From assembly GCF_900066015.1 (NCBI RefSeq), contig NZ_LN890655.1, positions 1,218,726-1,282,725 on the forward strand: a DNA stretch of 64,000 nt, in the 5' to 3' direction. The stretch's first letter is position 1, and each line of letters opens with the position of its first letter. The notes below the pieces were generated by a model that saw only the letters and a list, made by a program, of their open reading frames with translations, was not told the origin of the DNA and searched no databases. The translations under genes were made by a program, and so were the position numbers. Below are positions 8,892-19,619 of the stretch, one piece after another. Source of the stretch: Candidatus Promineifilum breve (GTDB lineage: Bacteria; Chloroflexota; Anaerolineae; Promineifilales; Promineifilaceae).

Positions 8892-9443
8892 ATGTCCGAT
8901 CAAAAACTCGAAGTCGCAACCCTGGGTGGGGGGTGCTTCTGGTGTCTGGATGCCATCTACCGTGACGTGGCGGGCGTGGCCCGCGTCGTCTCCGGCTACT
9001 CCGGCGGCCACGTCGCCAACCCAACCTATGAGCAGGTGTGCGGCAAGCGCACCGGCCACGCCGAGGTCGTCCAGGTGTGGTTCGATCCGGCGGTCATCTC
9101 GTACGATGACATCCTCTACATCTTCTGGCGCATCCACGACCCGACGACGCTCAACCGCCAGGGCAACGATTCCGGCCCGCAATACCGCTCGGCCATCTAC
9201 TACCACGACGCGGCCCAGAAGGCGGCCGCCGAACGCACCCGCGCCGATGCCGAGGCCGAGCGCGTCTGGCGCGATCCGATCGTGACCGAGATCGCCCCGT
9301 TCGATGTCTTCTATGAGGCCGAGGGCTACCATCAGGATTACTTCAACAACAACCCTAACCAGCCCTATTGCGTCTACGTCGTCGATCCCAAGGTGCGCAA
9401 GTTCCGTAAGTCATTCCAGGACAAGCTCAAGCAGCCGGCGTAA
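8892..9443 (+). CDS. msrA: peptide-methionine (S)-S-oxide reductase
   Basis: 183 residues. It reduces the S form of methionine sulfoxide in proteins. The catalytic Cys15 is in GGGCFWC, followed by the usual [16 protein letters not shown] and GHAEVVQV motifs. Cys18 and a late Cys in NQPYCVYV may serve as resolving residues. ATG 8892 lies 11 bases after AAAAGGAG. No msrB is adjacent. The last codons KLKQPA and the stop form the start of a 127-bp tandem duplication that follows. Confidence 0.95.
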   Translation: MSDQKLEVATLGGGCFWCLDAIYRDVAGVARVVSGYSGGHVANPTYEQVCGKRTGHAEVVQVWFDPAVISYDDILYIFWRIHDPTTLNRQGNDSGPQYRSAIYYHDAAQKAAAERTRADAEAERVWRDPIVTEIAPFDVFYEAEGYHQDYFNNNPNQPYCVYVVDPKVRKFRKSFQDKLKQPA

Positions 9444-9805
9444 AGATTTGGCTACGGATTCAAACGAACAAGACGGATAAAAACGGAAAATCCGTTTTGT
9501 CCGTATAAATCCGTAGCCAATTCTTTCTTACGCTTCAGTTGTGACCATCATGCTCAAGCAGCCGGCATAAAGATTTGGCTACGGATTCAAACGGATCATA
9601 CGGATAAAAACGGAAAATCCGTTTTGTCCGTATAAATCCGTAGCCAATTCTTTCTTACGCTTCAGTTGTGACCATCATGCTCAAGCAGCCGGCATAAAGA
9701 TTTGGCTACGGATTCAAACGGATCATACGGATAAAAACGGAAAATCCGTTTTGTCCGTATCAATCCGTAGCCAATTCTTTTCCTACCCTTCAGTTGCGGC
9801 CATCG
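9425..9805. repeat. 127-bp tandem repeat, three copies, spanning the msrA/MFS junction
   Basis: Copies start at 9425, 9552 and 9679, an exact 127-base period. Each unit holds the last codons and stop of msrA, one CTACGGATT palindrome with a central TCCGTTTT hairpin, and a version of the last codons of the convergent MFS gene. Copy 3 joins the real MFS terminus at 9783. The 9444-9782 gap contains nothing else. Confidence 0.95.
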
Positions 9806-11120
9806 CGGGGTCAAAGTCGTGGTCGGGCAGGTCGGTCTCGATGTTGCGAATGGCCGCGAAAAGATAGCCGGACAGGCTCATCAGGCAGCCGAGCGTGGCC
9901 GTGCCCAGGAACATGACAGCCATGCCCGCCCCCGGCCCCGTGCCCACCAGCGGGCCGAATGTGTCGGTCAGCGCGCCGCCGGGCATCATGGCCGGCTCCA
10001 GCACCCCATCGGCCAGATAGCCGGCCAGCAGATAACCGAGCGGGGCCAGCGAAAAACGCATCATGTTATCGACGGAAAACACCCGCCCCTGTATCTCCGG
10101 CGCGACCTTGGCTTGCCAAATGGCCTGCCGGCTGCCCCAGAGGATGGGGATAAAGACGGCCGCCGCCACCGCCGCCGCCACCCAGACCCACACGTCGCGG
10201 CCGACGGCAAACAGGAAGTCGCCCAACAGGAACGAGAGGGCCATTACCCCCAGCACGCCATGAATCTTGCGCCGCGGCCCACCCCACACGGCCATGAGCA
10301 CCCCGCCGGCCACCCCCGCCGCCCCCAGCGCCCCTTCCACAAGCCCCAGGGCCACGCTGTCGCCGCCGCTGCGGGCCAGGATCATCGCCGGCATGATGCC
10401 ATAATAGGTCAGCGCGGCGAAAAAGTTAGAGCCGGTAAATAGCAGCGACAGGCCCAGCAGCCCCGGCCGCCGGCGAATGTAGGCGAAACCGACGCGCATC
10501 TCGCGCCGGAAGTTCGAGCGCTCGTTGTCGGCGGTCGGGCGAATCCCGGGAACGGCCACAATCGTCAGCGTGACCACGGCCACCAAAAACGTCGCCACGT
10601 CGATGAGCAAGATGCCGGGCACGCCAATCCAGGGGATGAGCAGGCCGGCCAGGAAGGGGGCAAAGACCCGCGCGCCATCGTCGGCCAGGGAGCGCAGGCC
10701 ACTGGCCCGCGCGTACTGGCTTTTATCCAGCAGGGTGGTGGTGGCGGCGCTGTAGGCCGGGCCTTGAAAAGCGTCCAGCGCGGCGGTCAATACCTCGGCC
10801 ACGTAGAGATGCCAGATCGCCAGCGCATTGGTGAAATAGAGCGCCAGCACCACGGCGGTGATGAGGCCCGCGCCCAGATCGGACAGCAGCATCACCTTGC
10901 GCCGGTCGAGCCGATCGACCCACACGCCGGCCACGGGGCTGAGCAGGATATAGGGCAGGAAGCTGAAAAAGCCGAGCAGGGCCACAGTCGTCGCCGCGCC
11001 GGTCTGCTGGTAGGCCCAGATGATCAGCGCGAAGCGCGTCATGGCCGTGCCGAGACGGGACAGGAACTGACCGGTCCAGATAATGAGGAAGGTGCGATAG
11101 CCGGCATTGAGCTGATTCAT
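9783..11120 (-). CDS. MFS transporter of the EntS/MFS_3 type
   Basis: 445 residues with about 12 hydrophobic segments. Recognisable are the N-terminal FLIIWTGQFLSRLGTAMT and, in the first cytoplasmic loop, GVWVDRLDRRKVML, the signature loop between helices 2 and 3 of the major facilitator family. Sequence style matches the MFS_3 exporters (enterobactin exporter EntS and macrolide-efflux-like proteins). It sits in the inner membrane and probably exports a small compound; the substrate cannot be told. It is convergent with msrA and its C-terminal codons are duplicated in the tandem repeat. Confidence 0.8.
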   Translation of the reverse strand: MNQLNAGYRTFLIIWTGQFLSRLGTAMTRFALIIWAYQQTGAATTVALLGFFSFLPYILLSPVAGVWVDRLDRRKVMLLSDLGAGLITAVVLALYFTNALAIWHLYVAEVLTAALDAFQGPAYSAATTTLLDKSQYARASGLRSLADDGARVFAPFLAGLLIPWIGVPGILLIDVATFLVAVVTLTIVAVPGIRPTADNERSNFRREMRVGFAYIRRRPGLLGLSLLFTGSNFFAALTYYGIMPAMILARSGGDSVALGLVEGALGAAGVAGGVLMAVWGGPRRKIHGVLGVMALSFLLGDFLFAVGRDVWVWVAAAVAAAVFIPILWGSRQAIWQAKVAPEIQGRVFSVDNMMRFSLAPLGYLLAGYLADGVLEPAMMPGGALTDTFGPLVGTGPGAGMAVMFLGTATLGCLMSLSGYLFAAIRNIETDLPDHDFDPAMAATEG

Positions 11121-11178
11121 AGGTGTACTCGTGGCTGTTTACGCGGAGCAAGGCGACATTCTAGCGAATGGAGCCAGA

Positions 11179-11206
11179 TTGACGCAACCCATTAATTCAT
11201 TACAAT
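11179..11206 (+). promoter_or_regulatory. sigma70-type promoter
   Basis: TTGACG at 11179-11184 and TACAAT at 11201-11206 with a 16-base spacer. It precedes the secreted protein gene at 11270, whose ribosome binding site AAAGGAG is at 11257-11263. Confidence 0.6.
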
Positions 11207-11269
11207 GAAGCTGTCCGTACGGAGCGCCGGTCAACCTCGGCCGGCTAATGCAAAGTAAAGGAGCACCTT

Positions 11270-12787
11270 ATGAAGAGTCACAACTTGTTGCGCCGACGCG
11301 CCGCGATCCCGGTTATCGGCGCCTTCGTCCTGTTCGCCGTCTTGGCCGCCGTCTGGCTGCGCGCCGGGCAGACGGCCGCCCGCGCCGGCAACCCGCCGCC
11401 CGACCAGCCCCAATTCGACGGCCTGGCCGTGGTCGAGAGTTTCCCGGTGACCGCCGGCGACGCGCGGCCCGCGTCGCTTCCGGCCGGCCGCCTGGCTTCC
11501 GGCTGGGAGGTCATCTTCAGCGAGGATTGGGAAGAAGGCTTCGACGATGACGTCTGGCTCACGCTCGACCGCAACGGCGCCCTGAACGGCGAATTTAAGT
11601 GGGGCGTGCGCGAGATCGCCAACCCGCTGGGCGGCGGCGAGCAGAGCGCCTGGTCTATCGGCGGCGGCCAGGACGGCCAGAACCACGGACTGGATGACGG
11701 CTATCCGGCCAACGTCGATTCGTGGCTCATCTATGGGCCGGTCAATATGAGCCTGGCTTACGACGCCGAACTCAGCTTCAACTACTGGTTCCAGGCCGAC
11801 GCGGGCGACGAGTTCAGCGTGCTCGTCTCCAGTGACGGCGTGATCTGGGAAGGCAAGCAGACCGACGACGGCGGCACGGGCGAATGGCTCGGCCGCAACT
11901 ATTCGCTGGAATCCTACGCCGGGCAGCCGGCCGTCTACTTCGCCTTCCGCTTTGCCAGCAACGAGAACGGCGACCCCAACAAGATGGCGGCCTTTGTCGA
12001 TGACATTGAACTGCGGGCCGACTTCGGCAACAAACAATACCTGCCCCACATCCAGGTGCAGCCTTCGGCGACGCCCAGCGCCACACCCACCGCCACGCCT
12101 ACCGCCACACCCACGCCCACCGCCACCCCGCCGTCGGGTGACTTCCGCGAGGATTTCACCACCGGCATCAGCGGCTGGGAGGGGCGGCGCACCCGCAACG
12201 GGACGACCTACTTCCTCAATCATCGCAACGATTCCGACGGCGGGCGGCAAGGCCAACTGGAGGTAATCGTCAGCAACAGCGAGGGATTCGTCATTGTATC
12301 GCCGCTGGTGGCCGCCAAGGCGCCGCCCTACAACATCGAGTTCCACGCCAAGCTGAAGGAGCCGGAAGATCGGGATATGTACGGCCTGGCCTTTGGCGGC
12401 GACTGGAACGGCGGGGCCTGCAACGCGCCGTCCTCGCCCAACTGCTTCACCCGCTACTATGAGCTGCGCGTGCAATATCGCGACTTCGGCGGCCAGCGCT
12501 TCCAGGAGATCAAGCTCAAGCGCATCGACAGCCACGACGCCAGCGGCGAACCCGTCGGCCCGACGCTGATCGACTGGAAGAAGGGCGGCAACATCCTCCC
12601 GGATGACTGGGTGGAGATCGACGTCAACGTGACCGCCGGCGGTACGATCCGCGTCATCTGGAACGGCAAATTCATTGCCGAGGCCCAGGATTCGACCTTG
12701 ATCGCCCAGCCGTATTTCGGTTTGATGCTGATCACCAAGGAGAACGACGCCGCGCGCGTCAAGTACGACTACATCAAGATCGATTAA
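11270..12787 (+). CDS. secreted protein with MAM-like and LamG-like domains
   Basis: 505 residues. Residues 1-40 have a positively charged start, a hydrophobic stretch (VIGAFVLFAVLAAVWL) and a small-residue region, so it is secreted or anchored by an uncleaved signal. Residues 80-245 resemble the MAM/immune-inhibitor-A type beta-sandwich (WAYDAELSFNYWFQ-like strands and a YFAFRFASNENG strand). A Thr/Pro/Ala linker (about 260-285) leads to a second concanavalin-like domain to the end. This build suggests an extracellular binding protein for glycan or matrix. Enzymatic residues are not recognisable. It has its own promoter and is transcribed alone. Confidence 0.6.
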   Translation: MKSHNLLRRRAAIPVIGAFVLFAVLAAVWLRAGQTAARAGNPPPDQPQFDGLAVVESFPVTAGDARPASLPAGRLASGWEVIFSEDWEEGFDDDVWLTLDRNGALNGEFKWGVREIANPLGGGEQSAWSIGGGQDGQNHGLDDGYPANVDSWLIYGPVNMSLAYDAELSFNYWFQADAGDEFSVLVSSDGVIWEGKQTDDGGTGEWLGRNYSLESYAGQPAVYFAFRFASNENGDPNKMAAFVDDIELRADFGNKQYLPHIQVQPSATPSATPTATPTATPTPTATPPSGDFREDFTTGISGWEGRRTRNGTTYFLNHRNDSDGGRQGQLEVIVSNSEGFVIVSPLVAAKAPPYNIEFHAKLKEPEDRDMYGLAFGGDWNGGACNAPSSPNCFTRYYELRVQYRDFGGQRFQEIKLKRIDSHDASGEPVGPTLIDWKKGGNILPDDWVEIDVNVTAGGTIRVIWNGKFIAEAQDSTLIAQPYFGLMLITKENDAARVKYDYIKID

Positions 12788-12800
12788 TCGATTAGCGCAT

Positions 12801-12870
12801 AGACCGGACAGGTCGGCGGAGCAATGGCCCTTCGATGCAATGGGGCCAACTCCGCCGGCCTGTCCGGTCT
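12801..12870. terminator. long GC palindrome between convergent genes
   Basis: Arms 12801-12830 and 12842-12870 pair over about 28 bases (AGACCGGACAGG and CGGCGGAG blocks) with an 11-base loop. It lies between the stop codons of the secreted-protein gene and lysS. No T tract flanks it, so it may be a repeat element that serves as a bidirectional terminator. Confidence 0.55.
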
Positions 12871-12881
12871 CACTGATCAAC

Positions 12882-14390
12882 TCACTCTTCCCGGTCGCGC
12901 AGATGGGGGAAGAGCAGCACCTCGCGCAGCGTGCGGCTGCCGGTCAGCAGCATCGCCAGCCGGTCGACACCCATGCCGAAGCCGCCGTTGGGCGGCATCC
13001 CGTAGCGCATCGCCCGCAGGTAATCCTCATCGATGGGGTTGCGCTCCTCGTCGTCCTTGCCGAACGTGTCCTGCAGGGCCTCGAAGCGCCGCCGCTGTTC
13101 GATGGGGTCGTTCAATTCGGTGAAGGCGTTGCCCATCTCCATGCCGCCGATGAAAAACTCGAAGCGCTCCACGTGCAGCGGATCGCCGGGCACGCCCTTG
13201 GCCAGCGGCGAGATGTCGCGCGGGTAATCGGTGATGATCGTCGGCTGGATGAGACGCGGCTCCACGAAATCGCCCAGCAGGCCATCGACCAGCTTGCCCC
13301 ACGGCGCGTCGGGCGGGGCGTCGCCGCCGATGCCCCTGATGGCCGCCGCCAGCGCCGGCGCGTCGGGATAATCCATATAGTCGATCTCCGCGAACTGCTT
13401 GATGGCCTCGCGCATGGTCAGACGCAGCCACGGCGCGGCCAGTTGGATGGCGTGGCCCTGGAAGGCGATCTCGGTCGCGCCCAGCACGGCCTGGGCGGCG
13501 TAGGCCACCATGCGCTCGGTGAAATCCATCACGTTGTGGTAGTCCCAGTAGGCGGCGTAGAACTCCAGTTGGGTGAACTCCGGGTTGTGCTTGAAGCTGA
13601 CGCCCTCGTTGCGGAAGTCGCGGCCGATCTCGTAGACCCGCTCGATGCCGCCGACGAGCAGCCGCTTCAGATATAACTCGAACGAGATGCGCAGATATAG
13701 CTCCTGCTTGAGCTGGTTGTGGTAGGTGGTGAAGGGCCGCGCCGCCGCGCCGCCGTAGAGCGGCTGCAAGATGGGCGTCTCCACCTCCAGAAAGCCGTTG
13801 TCGTCCATGAAGCGGCGCAGGGCGCTGACCAGTTGCGCCCGCTTGCGGAAGATGTCGCGCACCTCCGGGTTCACGGCCAGGTCGGCGTAGCGCTGGCGGT
13901 AGCGCTCTTCCACGTCGGCGAAGGCGCTATAGCGCACCACCTGGCCGTCCACTTCCTGCTCCTTGGCCACCGGCAGCGGGCTGATGGCCTTGCTCAACAG
14001 CCGCCAGTCGCGCACGTGGAGGCTGACCTCGCCGGCTTTGGTGCGGAACATCTCGCCCCCGGCCTGCACGAAGTCGCCCAGATCGAGCAGCTTCCTGAAG
14101 GTGGCGTGCGCTTCCTCGCCCACGTCGTCGCGGCGCAGGAATAGCTGGAGCCGCCCCGATTCGTCGGCGATGTGGGCGAAGAGGACCTTGCCCATGTCGC
14201 GCAGGCTGACCAGACGGCCGCAGACGATGGCCGTCACCGGCTCGTCGCCGGCTTTCTCGAAGGCGGCGCTGGCCTCGGCCGCGGTGTGGCTGCGCTCGGC
14301 GCGCAAGGGATAGGGGTCGATGCCCGCGGCCTGCAACTGGGCCAGCTTGTCCAGGCGTTGTTCCTCAAGGGGGTTTGGCTGCCAACTCAT
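12882..14390 (-). CDS. lysS: lysyl-tRNA synthetase, class II
   Basis: 502 residues from ATG 14390, which has GGGAGG 5 bases upstream; the longer frame to 14435 was rejected because it runs through the upstream hairpin. The N-terminal OB fold binds the anticodon (VCGRLVSLRDMGK), and the catalytic domain shows class II motif 2 around YEIGRDFRNEGVSFKHNPEF and motif 3 GFGMGVDRLAML near the end. It charges tRNA-Lys. It lies downstream of greA on the same strand, with an intrinsic-terminator-like hairpin ending just before its ribosome binding site. Confidence 0.97.
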   Translation of the reverse strand: MSWQPNPLEEQRLDKLAQLQAAGIDPYPLRAERSHTAAEASAAFEKAGDEPVTAIVCGRLVSLRDMGKVLFAHIADESGRLQLFLRRDDVGEEAHATFRKLLDLGDFVQAGGEMFRTKAGEVSLHVRDWRLLSKAISPLPVAKEQEVDGQVVRYSAFADVEERYRQRYADLAVNPEVRDIFRKRAQLVSALRRFMDDNGFLEVETPILQPLYGGAAARPFTTYHNQLKQELYLRISFELYLKRLLVGGIERVYEIGRDFRNEGVSFKHNPEFTQLEFYAAYWDYHNVMDFTERMVAYAAQAVLGATEIAFQGHAIQLAAPWLRLTMREAIKQFAEIDYMDYPDAPALAAAIRGIGGDAPPDAPWGKLVDGLLGDFVEPRLIQPTIITDYPRDISPLAKGVPGDPLHVERFEFFIGGMEMGNAFTELNDPIEQRRRFEALQDTFGKDDEERNPIDEDYLRAMRYGMPPNGGFGMGVDRLAMLLTGSRTLREVLLFPHLRDREE

Positions 14391-14403
14391 GTAATCCTCC
14401 CAC

Positions 14404-14439
14404 AAAAAAGCCCGTGAGCGCGATGGGCGCTTCACGGGC
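14404..14439 (-). terminator. hairpin plus U tract abutting the lysS ribosome binding site
   Basis: On the minus strand a GCCCGTGA...TCACGGGC stem with a GCGC extension is followed by six T. It terminates greA or acts as a leader attenuator for lysS; the T tract ends only 2 bases before GGGAGG. Confidence 0.75.
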
Positions 14440-14467
14440 GTTGTTCCTTGCTTGTGCGGCTATCCGT

Positions 14468-14953
14468 CTACTCGACCCGAACCACCCGGAATTCGGTGAG
14501 GCCCCGTGGGGCATTGACGCGCACCACTTCGCCGACCTTCACGCCGACCAATACCTTGCCCAGCGGGCTTTCGTTGGAAATACGCCCGGCCACCGGATCG
14601 GCCTCCAGCGGGCCGACGAGTTGGTAGCGCTCCTGCTCGTCGCTGCCGGCTTCGGTGACGGTCACCCAATCGCCCAGCTTGACGCGATCGTGCGGGGCCA
14701 TATCCTCGGTGATCAGTTGGTAGTTATTGAGGATTTCATCCAGTTCCTGGATGCGCCCTTCCAGAAAGGCCTGAGCATTGCGCGCGGCTTCCAGCTCGGC
14801 ATTATCGACGAAGTCGTCGTCCTGGCCGTCCTCGAAGGCCTGATGCAACCGTTCGGCCACTTCTTCGCGGCCGACTGTTCGCAAATGTTCCAACTCTTTC
14901 GACAAGCGCTCCAACCCTTCGGTCGTGAGGAGCGTCGGTTTTTTCGACAACAT
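14468..14953 (-). CDS. greA: transcription elongation factor GreA
   Basis: 161 residues from ATG 14953, chosen because AGGAG lies 8 bases upstream; an earlier ATG at 14974 lacks a site and would put the start at the foot of a hairpin. N-terminal coiled coil (about 1-78) and C-terminal FKBP-like domain (VKLGDWVTV to the end, with the typical ISNESPLGKVLVG). GreA enters the RNA polymerase secondary channel and stimulates transcript cleavage. At the coil tip the usual GDLSENAEY reads DDFVDNAEL: the two acidic positions remain acidic but the second is Asp rather than Glu. Next gene downstream is lysS. Confidence 0.95.
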   Translation of the reverse strand: MLSKKPTLLTTEGLERLSKELEHLRTVGREEVAERLHQAFEDGQDDDFVDNAELEAARNAQAFLEGRIQELDEILNNYQLITEDMAPHDRVKLGDWVTVTEAGSDEQERYQLVGPLEADPVAGRISNESPLGKVLVGVKVGEVVRVNAPRGLTEFRVVRVE

Positions 14954-14975
14954 ATGGCCCGTCTCCTGGGACATG

Positions 14976-14998
14976 CAAAAACCGCTGCCGGGAGCGGT
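14976..14998 (-). terminator. hairpin plus U tract in the greA leader
   Basis: Minus-strand ACCGCT-CCCGGC-AGCGGT stem-loop followed by five T, ending 9 bases before the AGGAG site of greA. The nearest upstream gene on the strand (ugd) ends more than 200 bases away, so a leader attenuator is possible. Confidence 0.6.
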
Positions 14999-15094
14999 CT
15001 ACATTGAAATTAAAAGTAACGGTCAATTATAGCCGGTTTTCGTAGCCTGTAAAGTGCAAGCGAGAAGTGCGGGGCTTATCAAGAATCGCCTTGG

Positions 15095-15180
15095 AACACA
15101 GAGGAGTCACAGAGGTTCACAGAGAAAGCGTCTTCTTCGCTCCGTGCTCTCTGTGATTCCTCCGTGCTCTCCGTGTCCGC
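15095..15180. repeat. CACAGAG-type palindromic repeat
   Basis: Left arm holds three CACAGAG blocks spaced 10-11 bases; right arm (15141-15178) holds the complementary CTCTGTG/CTCCGTG blocks around a TCTTCTTCGC centre. A near copy is at 21945-22032. It fills the ugd-greA spacer. Confidence 0.9.
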
Positions 15181-15210
15181 TTTGAACCCCCCGAGCAGTG
15201 CGTGGGTTTC

Positions 15211-16668
15211 TCAGGCCGGGACGTGGCGCAATTCGGCGATGGGGGCCGCCGTGCTGCCGTTTTCACGATAAGGCGCATCGGACGCCGGCCACCCATGCAG
15301 CAGCGGGCCGCCCACCGGCAGGTAGTCGTAGCCGGCCGAGACGAGCATGTCGAAATCGGGCAGCATCCGCCGGCCATCCATGACCAGATAGGGCGGGCGG
15401 GCCGTGGCCTGGATGGTGCGCGCCAGGCCGCGAAACTCCTCCCAGTCGGTCGAGATGTAGAGCGCGTCCGTGCCGTCGATGGCCTCCACGGCCGTCTCGT
15501 GATAGCTGATGCGCTCGAACAGGTGGTTCTTGTCCGGGTTGAACCAACTGCGGCGCGCCTCGTCCATCGCCAGCGGGTCGTAGGCACGAATGGCCCGCAC
15601 CCCGCGCGACAACAGCGCCCCGACCACGCCCAACGCCGCCGAGTCGCGCATATCGTTGGTGCGCTTCTTGAACGACAGACCGAGCACAGCCACCGTCTTC
15701 TGATTGAAGTTGAAGTGGGCCTCGTGGATGGCGCGGTCGATCAGATACGTCTTCTGATACTCATTGATGTTGTAGACCGCTTGCAAGATGTCGGTCTTGC
15801 GCCCGGCGCGGTTGAGTTGGTAGATGAGCGACTGAATATCCTTGCCGAAGCAACTGCCGCCGGCCCCATTGCTGACGTAGGAACCCCAGGTGCTGATGCG
15901 GGCGTCGGCCGTCACGCCGACCTTCAGATCTTCCATGCGGATATTGGGCATGGCCTCGGCCAGCCGCGCCCCCACGCCGTTCCAGAACGAGATGTAGGTC
16001 AGCAGCAGCGTATTGCTGACGTACTTGATGGCCTCGGCCGTCTCCGGCGTCGTCTCCAGATAGCGAATGCGCACGTGGTTGACGAATTGGGAGTAGAGGC
16101 GGCGCAGGATTTGCATGTCTTCGGCCGTGTCCGCGCCGATGACGATCCGGTCCGGCCGCCGCGACCCCTCGACCGCGTTGCCCTGGGCCAAAAACTCAGG
16201 GTTCGAGGCGACGCCGAAGTTCTCCACGCCGTGCTCGCGCATCACCGACTCCAATAGGCGGGCGGTGCCGATGGGCACGGTGCTCTTGTTCACCAGCACG
16301 ACGCGCTGCTGGTTTTGGCGTTGGCCCAGCAAGCCGCCCAGATGGTGGATGGCGTCCAGGTAGTAGGACATATCGGTCGAGCCGTCGCGATTGGGCGGCG
16401 TGTTGATGCACAGGAAGAACACGTCCGTCCCTTCCACGATGCCGTTGATGTCGGTCGTGAAGAAAAGATAGCGCCCCAGGTTCTCGGCTACGATGTCGGC
16501 CAGGCCCGGCTCATTGACATAACGCTCAATACTGTCGGCGTCACCGCTCTGGTAGGCGGCGATGCGCGTGGCATCGATGTCGTAGGCATGCACCTCATGC
16601 CCATATTCGGATAGAACGGCGGCGTGGGGCAGGCCCACGTACCCGGTGCCGATCACGATGATTTTCAT
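15211..16668 (-). CDS. ugd: UDP-glucose 6-dehydrogenase
   Basis: 485 residues from ATG 16668, which has AAGGAG 8 bases upstream (an in-frame TTG six bases earlier is too close to that site). It oxidises UDP-glucose twice with NAD to UDP-glucuronate. Visible: N-terminal Rossmann IGTGYVGLPHAAVL, FLCINTPP, and the catalytic Cys in GAGGSCFGKDIQSL; the C-terminal UDP-binding domain contains GLSFKKRTNDMRDS. The product feeds acidic polysaccharide or sugar-nucleotide pathways; galE in the window uses the same substrate. A promoter is visible upstream. Confidence 0.95.
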   Translation of the reverse strand: MKIIVIGTGYVGLPHAAVLSEYGHEVHAYDIDATRIAAYQSGDADSIERYVNEPGLADIVAENLGRYLFFTTDINGIVEGTDVFFLCINTPPNRDGSTDMSYYLDAIHHLGGLLGQRQNQQRVVLVNKSTVPIGTARLLESVMREHGVENFGVASNPEFLAQGNAVEGSRRPDRIVIGADTAEDMQILRRLYSQFVNHVRIRYLETTPETAEAIKYVSNTLLLTYISFWNGVGARLAEAMPNIRMEDLKVGVTADARISTWGSYVSNGAGGSCFGKDIQSLIYQLNRAGRKTDILQAVYNINEYQKTYLIDRAIHEAHFNFNQKTVAVLGLSFKKRTNDMRDSAALGVVGALLSRGVRAIRAYDPLAMDEARRSWFNPDKNHLFERISYHETAVEAIDGTDALYISTDWEEFRGLARTIQATARPPYLVMDGRRMLPDFDMLVSAGYDYLPVGGPLLHGWPASDAPYRENGSTAAPIAELRHVPA

Positions 16669-16741
16669 TTGCAAAGCTCCTTACACCAACGTCTGCACAG
16701 ATGAGGTCGCCCGCGACAAGCAAGGGCAGCCCTCAACGAAT

Positions 16742-16770
16742 ATTCTAACGTTCCCGGCCGGGCCAACCAA
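16742..16770 (-). promoter_or_regulatory. putative promoter of ugd
   Basis: On the minus strand TTGGTT (16770-16765) and TAGAAT (16747-16742) are 17 bases apart, upstream of the ugd start at 16668. Confidence 0.4.
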
Positions 16771-16774
16771 CCCC

Positions 16775-18141
<1,367 letters not shown>

Positions 18142-18145
<4 letters not shown>

Positions 18146-19209
18146 GCGTGTACCTTCTTGTTGTCAGTGGCGGGCGTGGCCTCATCGGCCGCCCCATTTT
18201 GCTCCGGCTCGGACAGGCCACCGCCGGCCGCCGCCCGGCCAATGTCGGCCCAGCGCAACTGGATGCGCACCATGTAGTAGATGCCCAACAGGGTGATGGG
18301 CAGCCACAGCGCGGCGTGGAGGGTCAGCGTATAAGCCGCCGCCACGGCCGGATCGACGCCATAGAGCGACAGCACGGCGATGCCCGGCCCATCGAACGTG
18401 CCGATGTAGCCGGGGGCCGAGGGCAGAGTCGTCGCCAGATTGACCACGCCGTTCATCAGCATCAGGGCGAAGAACGACACGTTGAAGTCAAAGGCGCGCA
18501 TGACGAACCAATACTTCACCGTCTCCAGCAGCCAGATGACGACCGAGGTCAGAAAGATCATCAGCAGGCCCCGGCCGCTGCGCAACGCCGCCAGCCCGTC
18601 AATGAAGCGGCGGGCGAAACTGAGCACTGGGGCGCGCAACCGGGCCGGCACCAGCCGGGCGGTGAACCATTCGGTCAGCCGCAGAAAGCGCTGCGGCACG
18701 GCGGCCACGGCGAAGAAGACGATCAACGCCCCCAGAAAGACGGCGCTGCCGATGACCACCACCAGGCGGATCGTCTCGCTGGGCAGGGGGGCGAACGGCA
18801 GGGCGACGAAGACGAACAGCAACATCACCAGGCCGTCGAAGACGCGCTCGACGACGATGGTCGCCAGACTGCTGCTCATCGACACGTCTTCCTGCTGGCG
18901 CAGCACAAAGGCGCGCAACAGTTCGCCGGCCCGGAAGGGGTAGACGTTGTTGCCCATGTAGCCGATGACGACCACCGGGAAGAGGCGGCGCAAGGGGATG
19001 CGTTTCATCGGCCGCAGCAGATAATCCCAGCGCCACGTGCGCGCCCAGACGGCCACGAAATAGACGGCGATGCTGGGGATGAGCCAGGCGTACTCGGCCG
19101 AGCGCAGCCCGGCCCACACGTCCGGCAGATGCAGCCCCCGCAAGGCCAGCCAAATAAAAACGGCGCTGATGAGCACGCCGATGAACAATCGTAGATAGTT
19201 AGATTTCAA
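18142..19209 (-). CDS. flippase-like integral membrane protein (LPG synthase TM domain family)
   Basis: About 355 residues with some eight transmembrane helices. The segments NNVYPFRAGELLRAFVLRQ and TIVVERVFDGLVML are the signature of the UPF0104/lysylphosphatidylglycerol synthase membrane domain family, which includes lipid flippases. No catalytic LPG synthase C-terminal domain is present. The start is uncertain: TTG 19209 has GAGGA 8 bases upstream and is preferred; TTG 19224 is the longest frame. It is followed by the FAD oxidoreductase with a 4-base overlap. It may translocate a lipid-linked sugar or regulate envelope lipid; that is inference. Confidence 0.75.
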
Positions 19210-19464
19210 CCGCGTTGTCCTCAATTACCCATACATACACGGCTAACGACCGTGACACGTAATTGTACCACTGACGGGGGGGGAGTGGCGAGTGGCGGGT
19301 GGCGGGTGGCGGGTAGCGCCCCGTGGCGAGGGACGGACACGGGGGATGCTGTCGGCCGCGAGCGCGCATAAGCGTATATTTCGGGCCAACTATAGCGCAG
19401 GCAGGGGGTGCGTAAGAAACAAAAGGGGGACGGGAGGGCAACGATATTTGCCCGGCCAACCTGC
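19210..19464. other. intergenic region with GGCGGGT heptamers
   Basis: No gene is visible. Five tandem heptamers of the type GAGTGGC/GGGTGGC/GGGTAGC occupy 19283-19317. The rest (19318-19464) shows no repeat or coding signal. The start of the flippase-like gene may have its promoter near 19262 (TACAAT on the minus strand). Confidence 0.6.
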
Positions 19465-19493
19465 TTGACAGCCAAACCGATTCGTCCTAGACT
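19465..19493 (+). promoter_or_regulatory. consensus sigma70-type promoter
   Basis: TTGACA (19465-19470), 17-base spacer, TAGACT (19488-19493). It would give an untranslated leader of about 120 bases for the secreted protein at 19620. Confidence 0.65.
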
Positions 19494-19619
19494 GTGAACA
19501 GGAGCCTAACACCTCTACTCTCAAGAGCTTTCCTCATCCATCCGTGCCGGTGGATGCCGGATTGCCGCTTATCCACCGGTGCGTTCTCCCACAAGCGGCA
19601 GTCTAAAGGAAGTTCGATC

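Noticed and set aside
9425-9805. 127-bp units considered as an insertion sequence or CRISPR
   Set aside because: No transposase, no terminal signals outside the palindrome, and the unit contains the ends of both flanking genes, which fits tandem duplication.
11231-12880. 549-codon minus-strand open frame opposite the secreted protein
   Set aside because: It is a shadow of the plus-strand gene, low in recognisable motifs and rich in Ala/Gly/Arg/Val, as expected for the complement of a GC-rich gene.
14404-14439. T-box riboswitch upstream of lysS
   Set aside because: Only 77 bases separate greA and lysS and no T-box or specifier stem is seen; the structure is a plain hairpin with a U tract.
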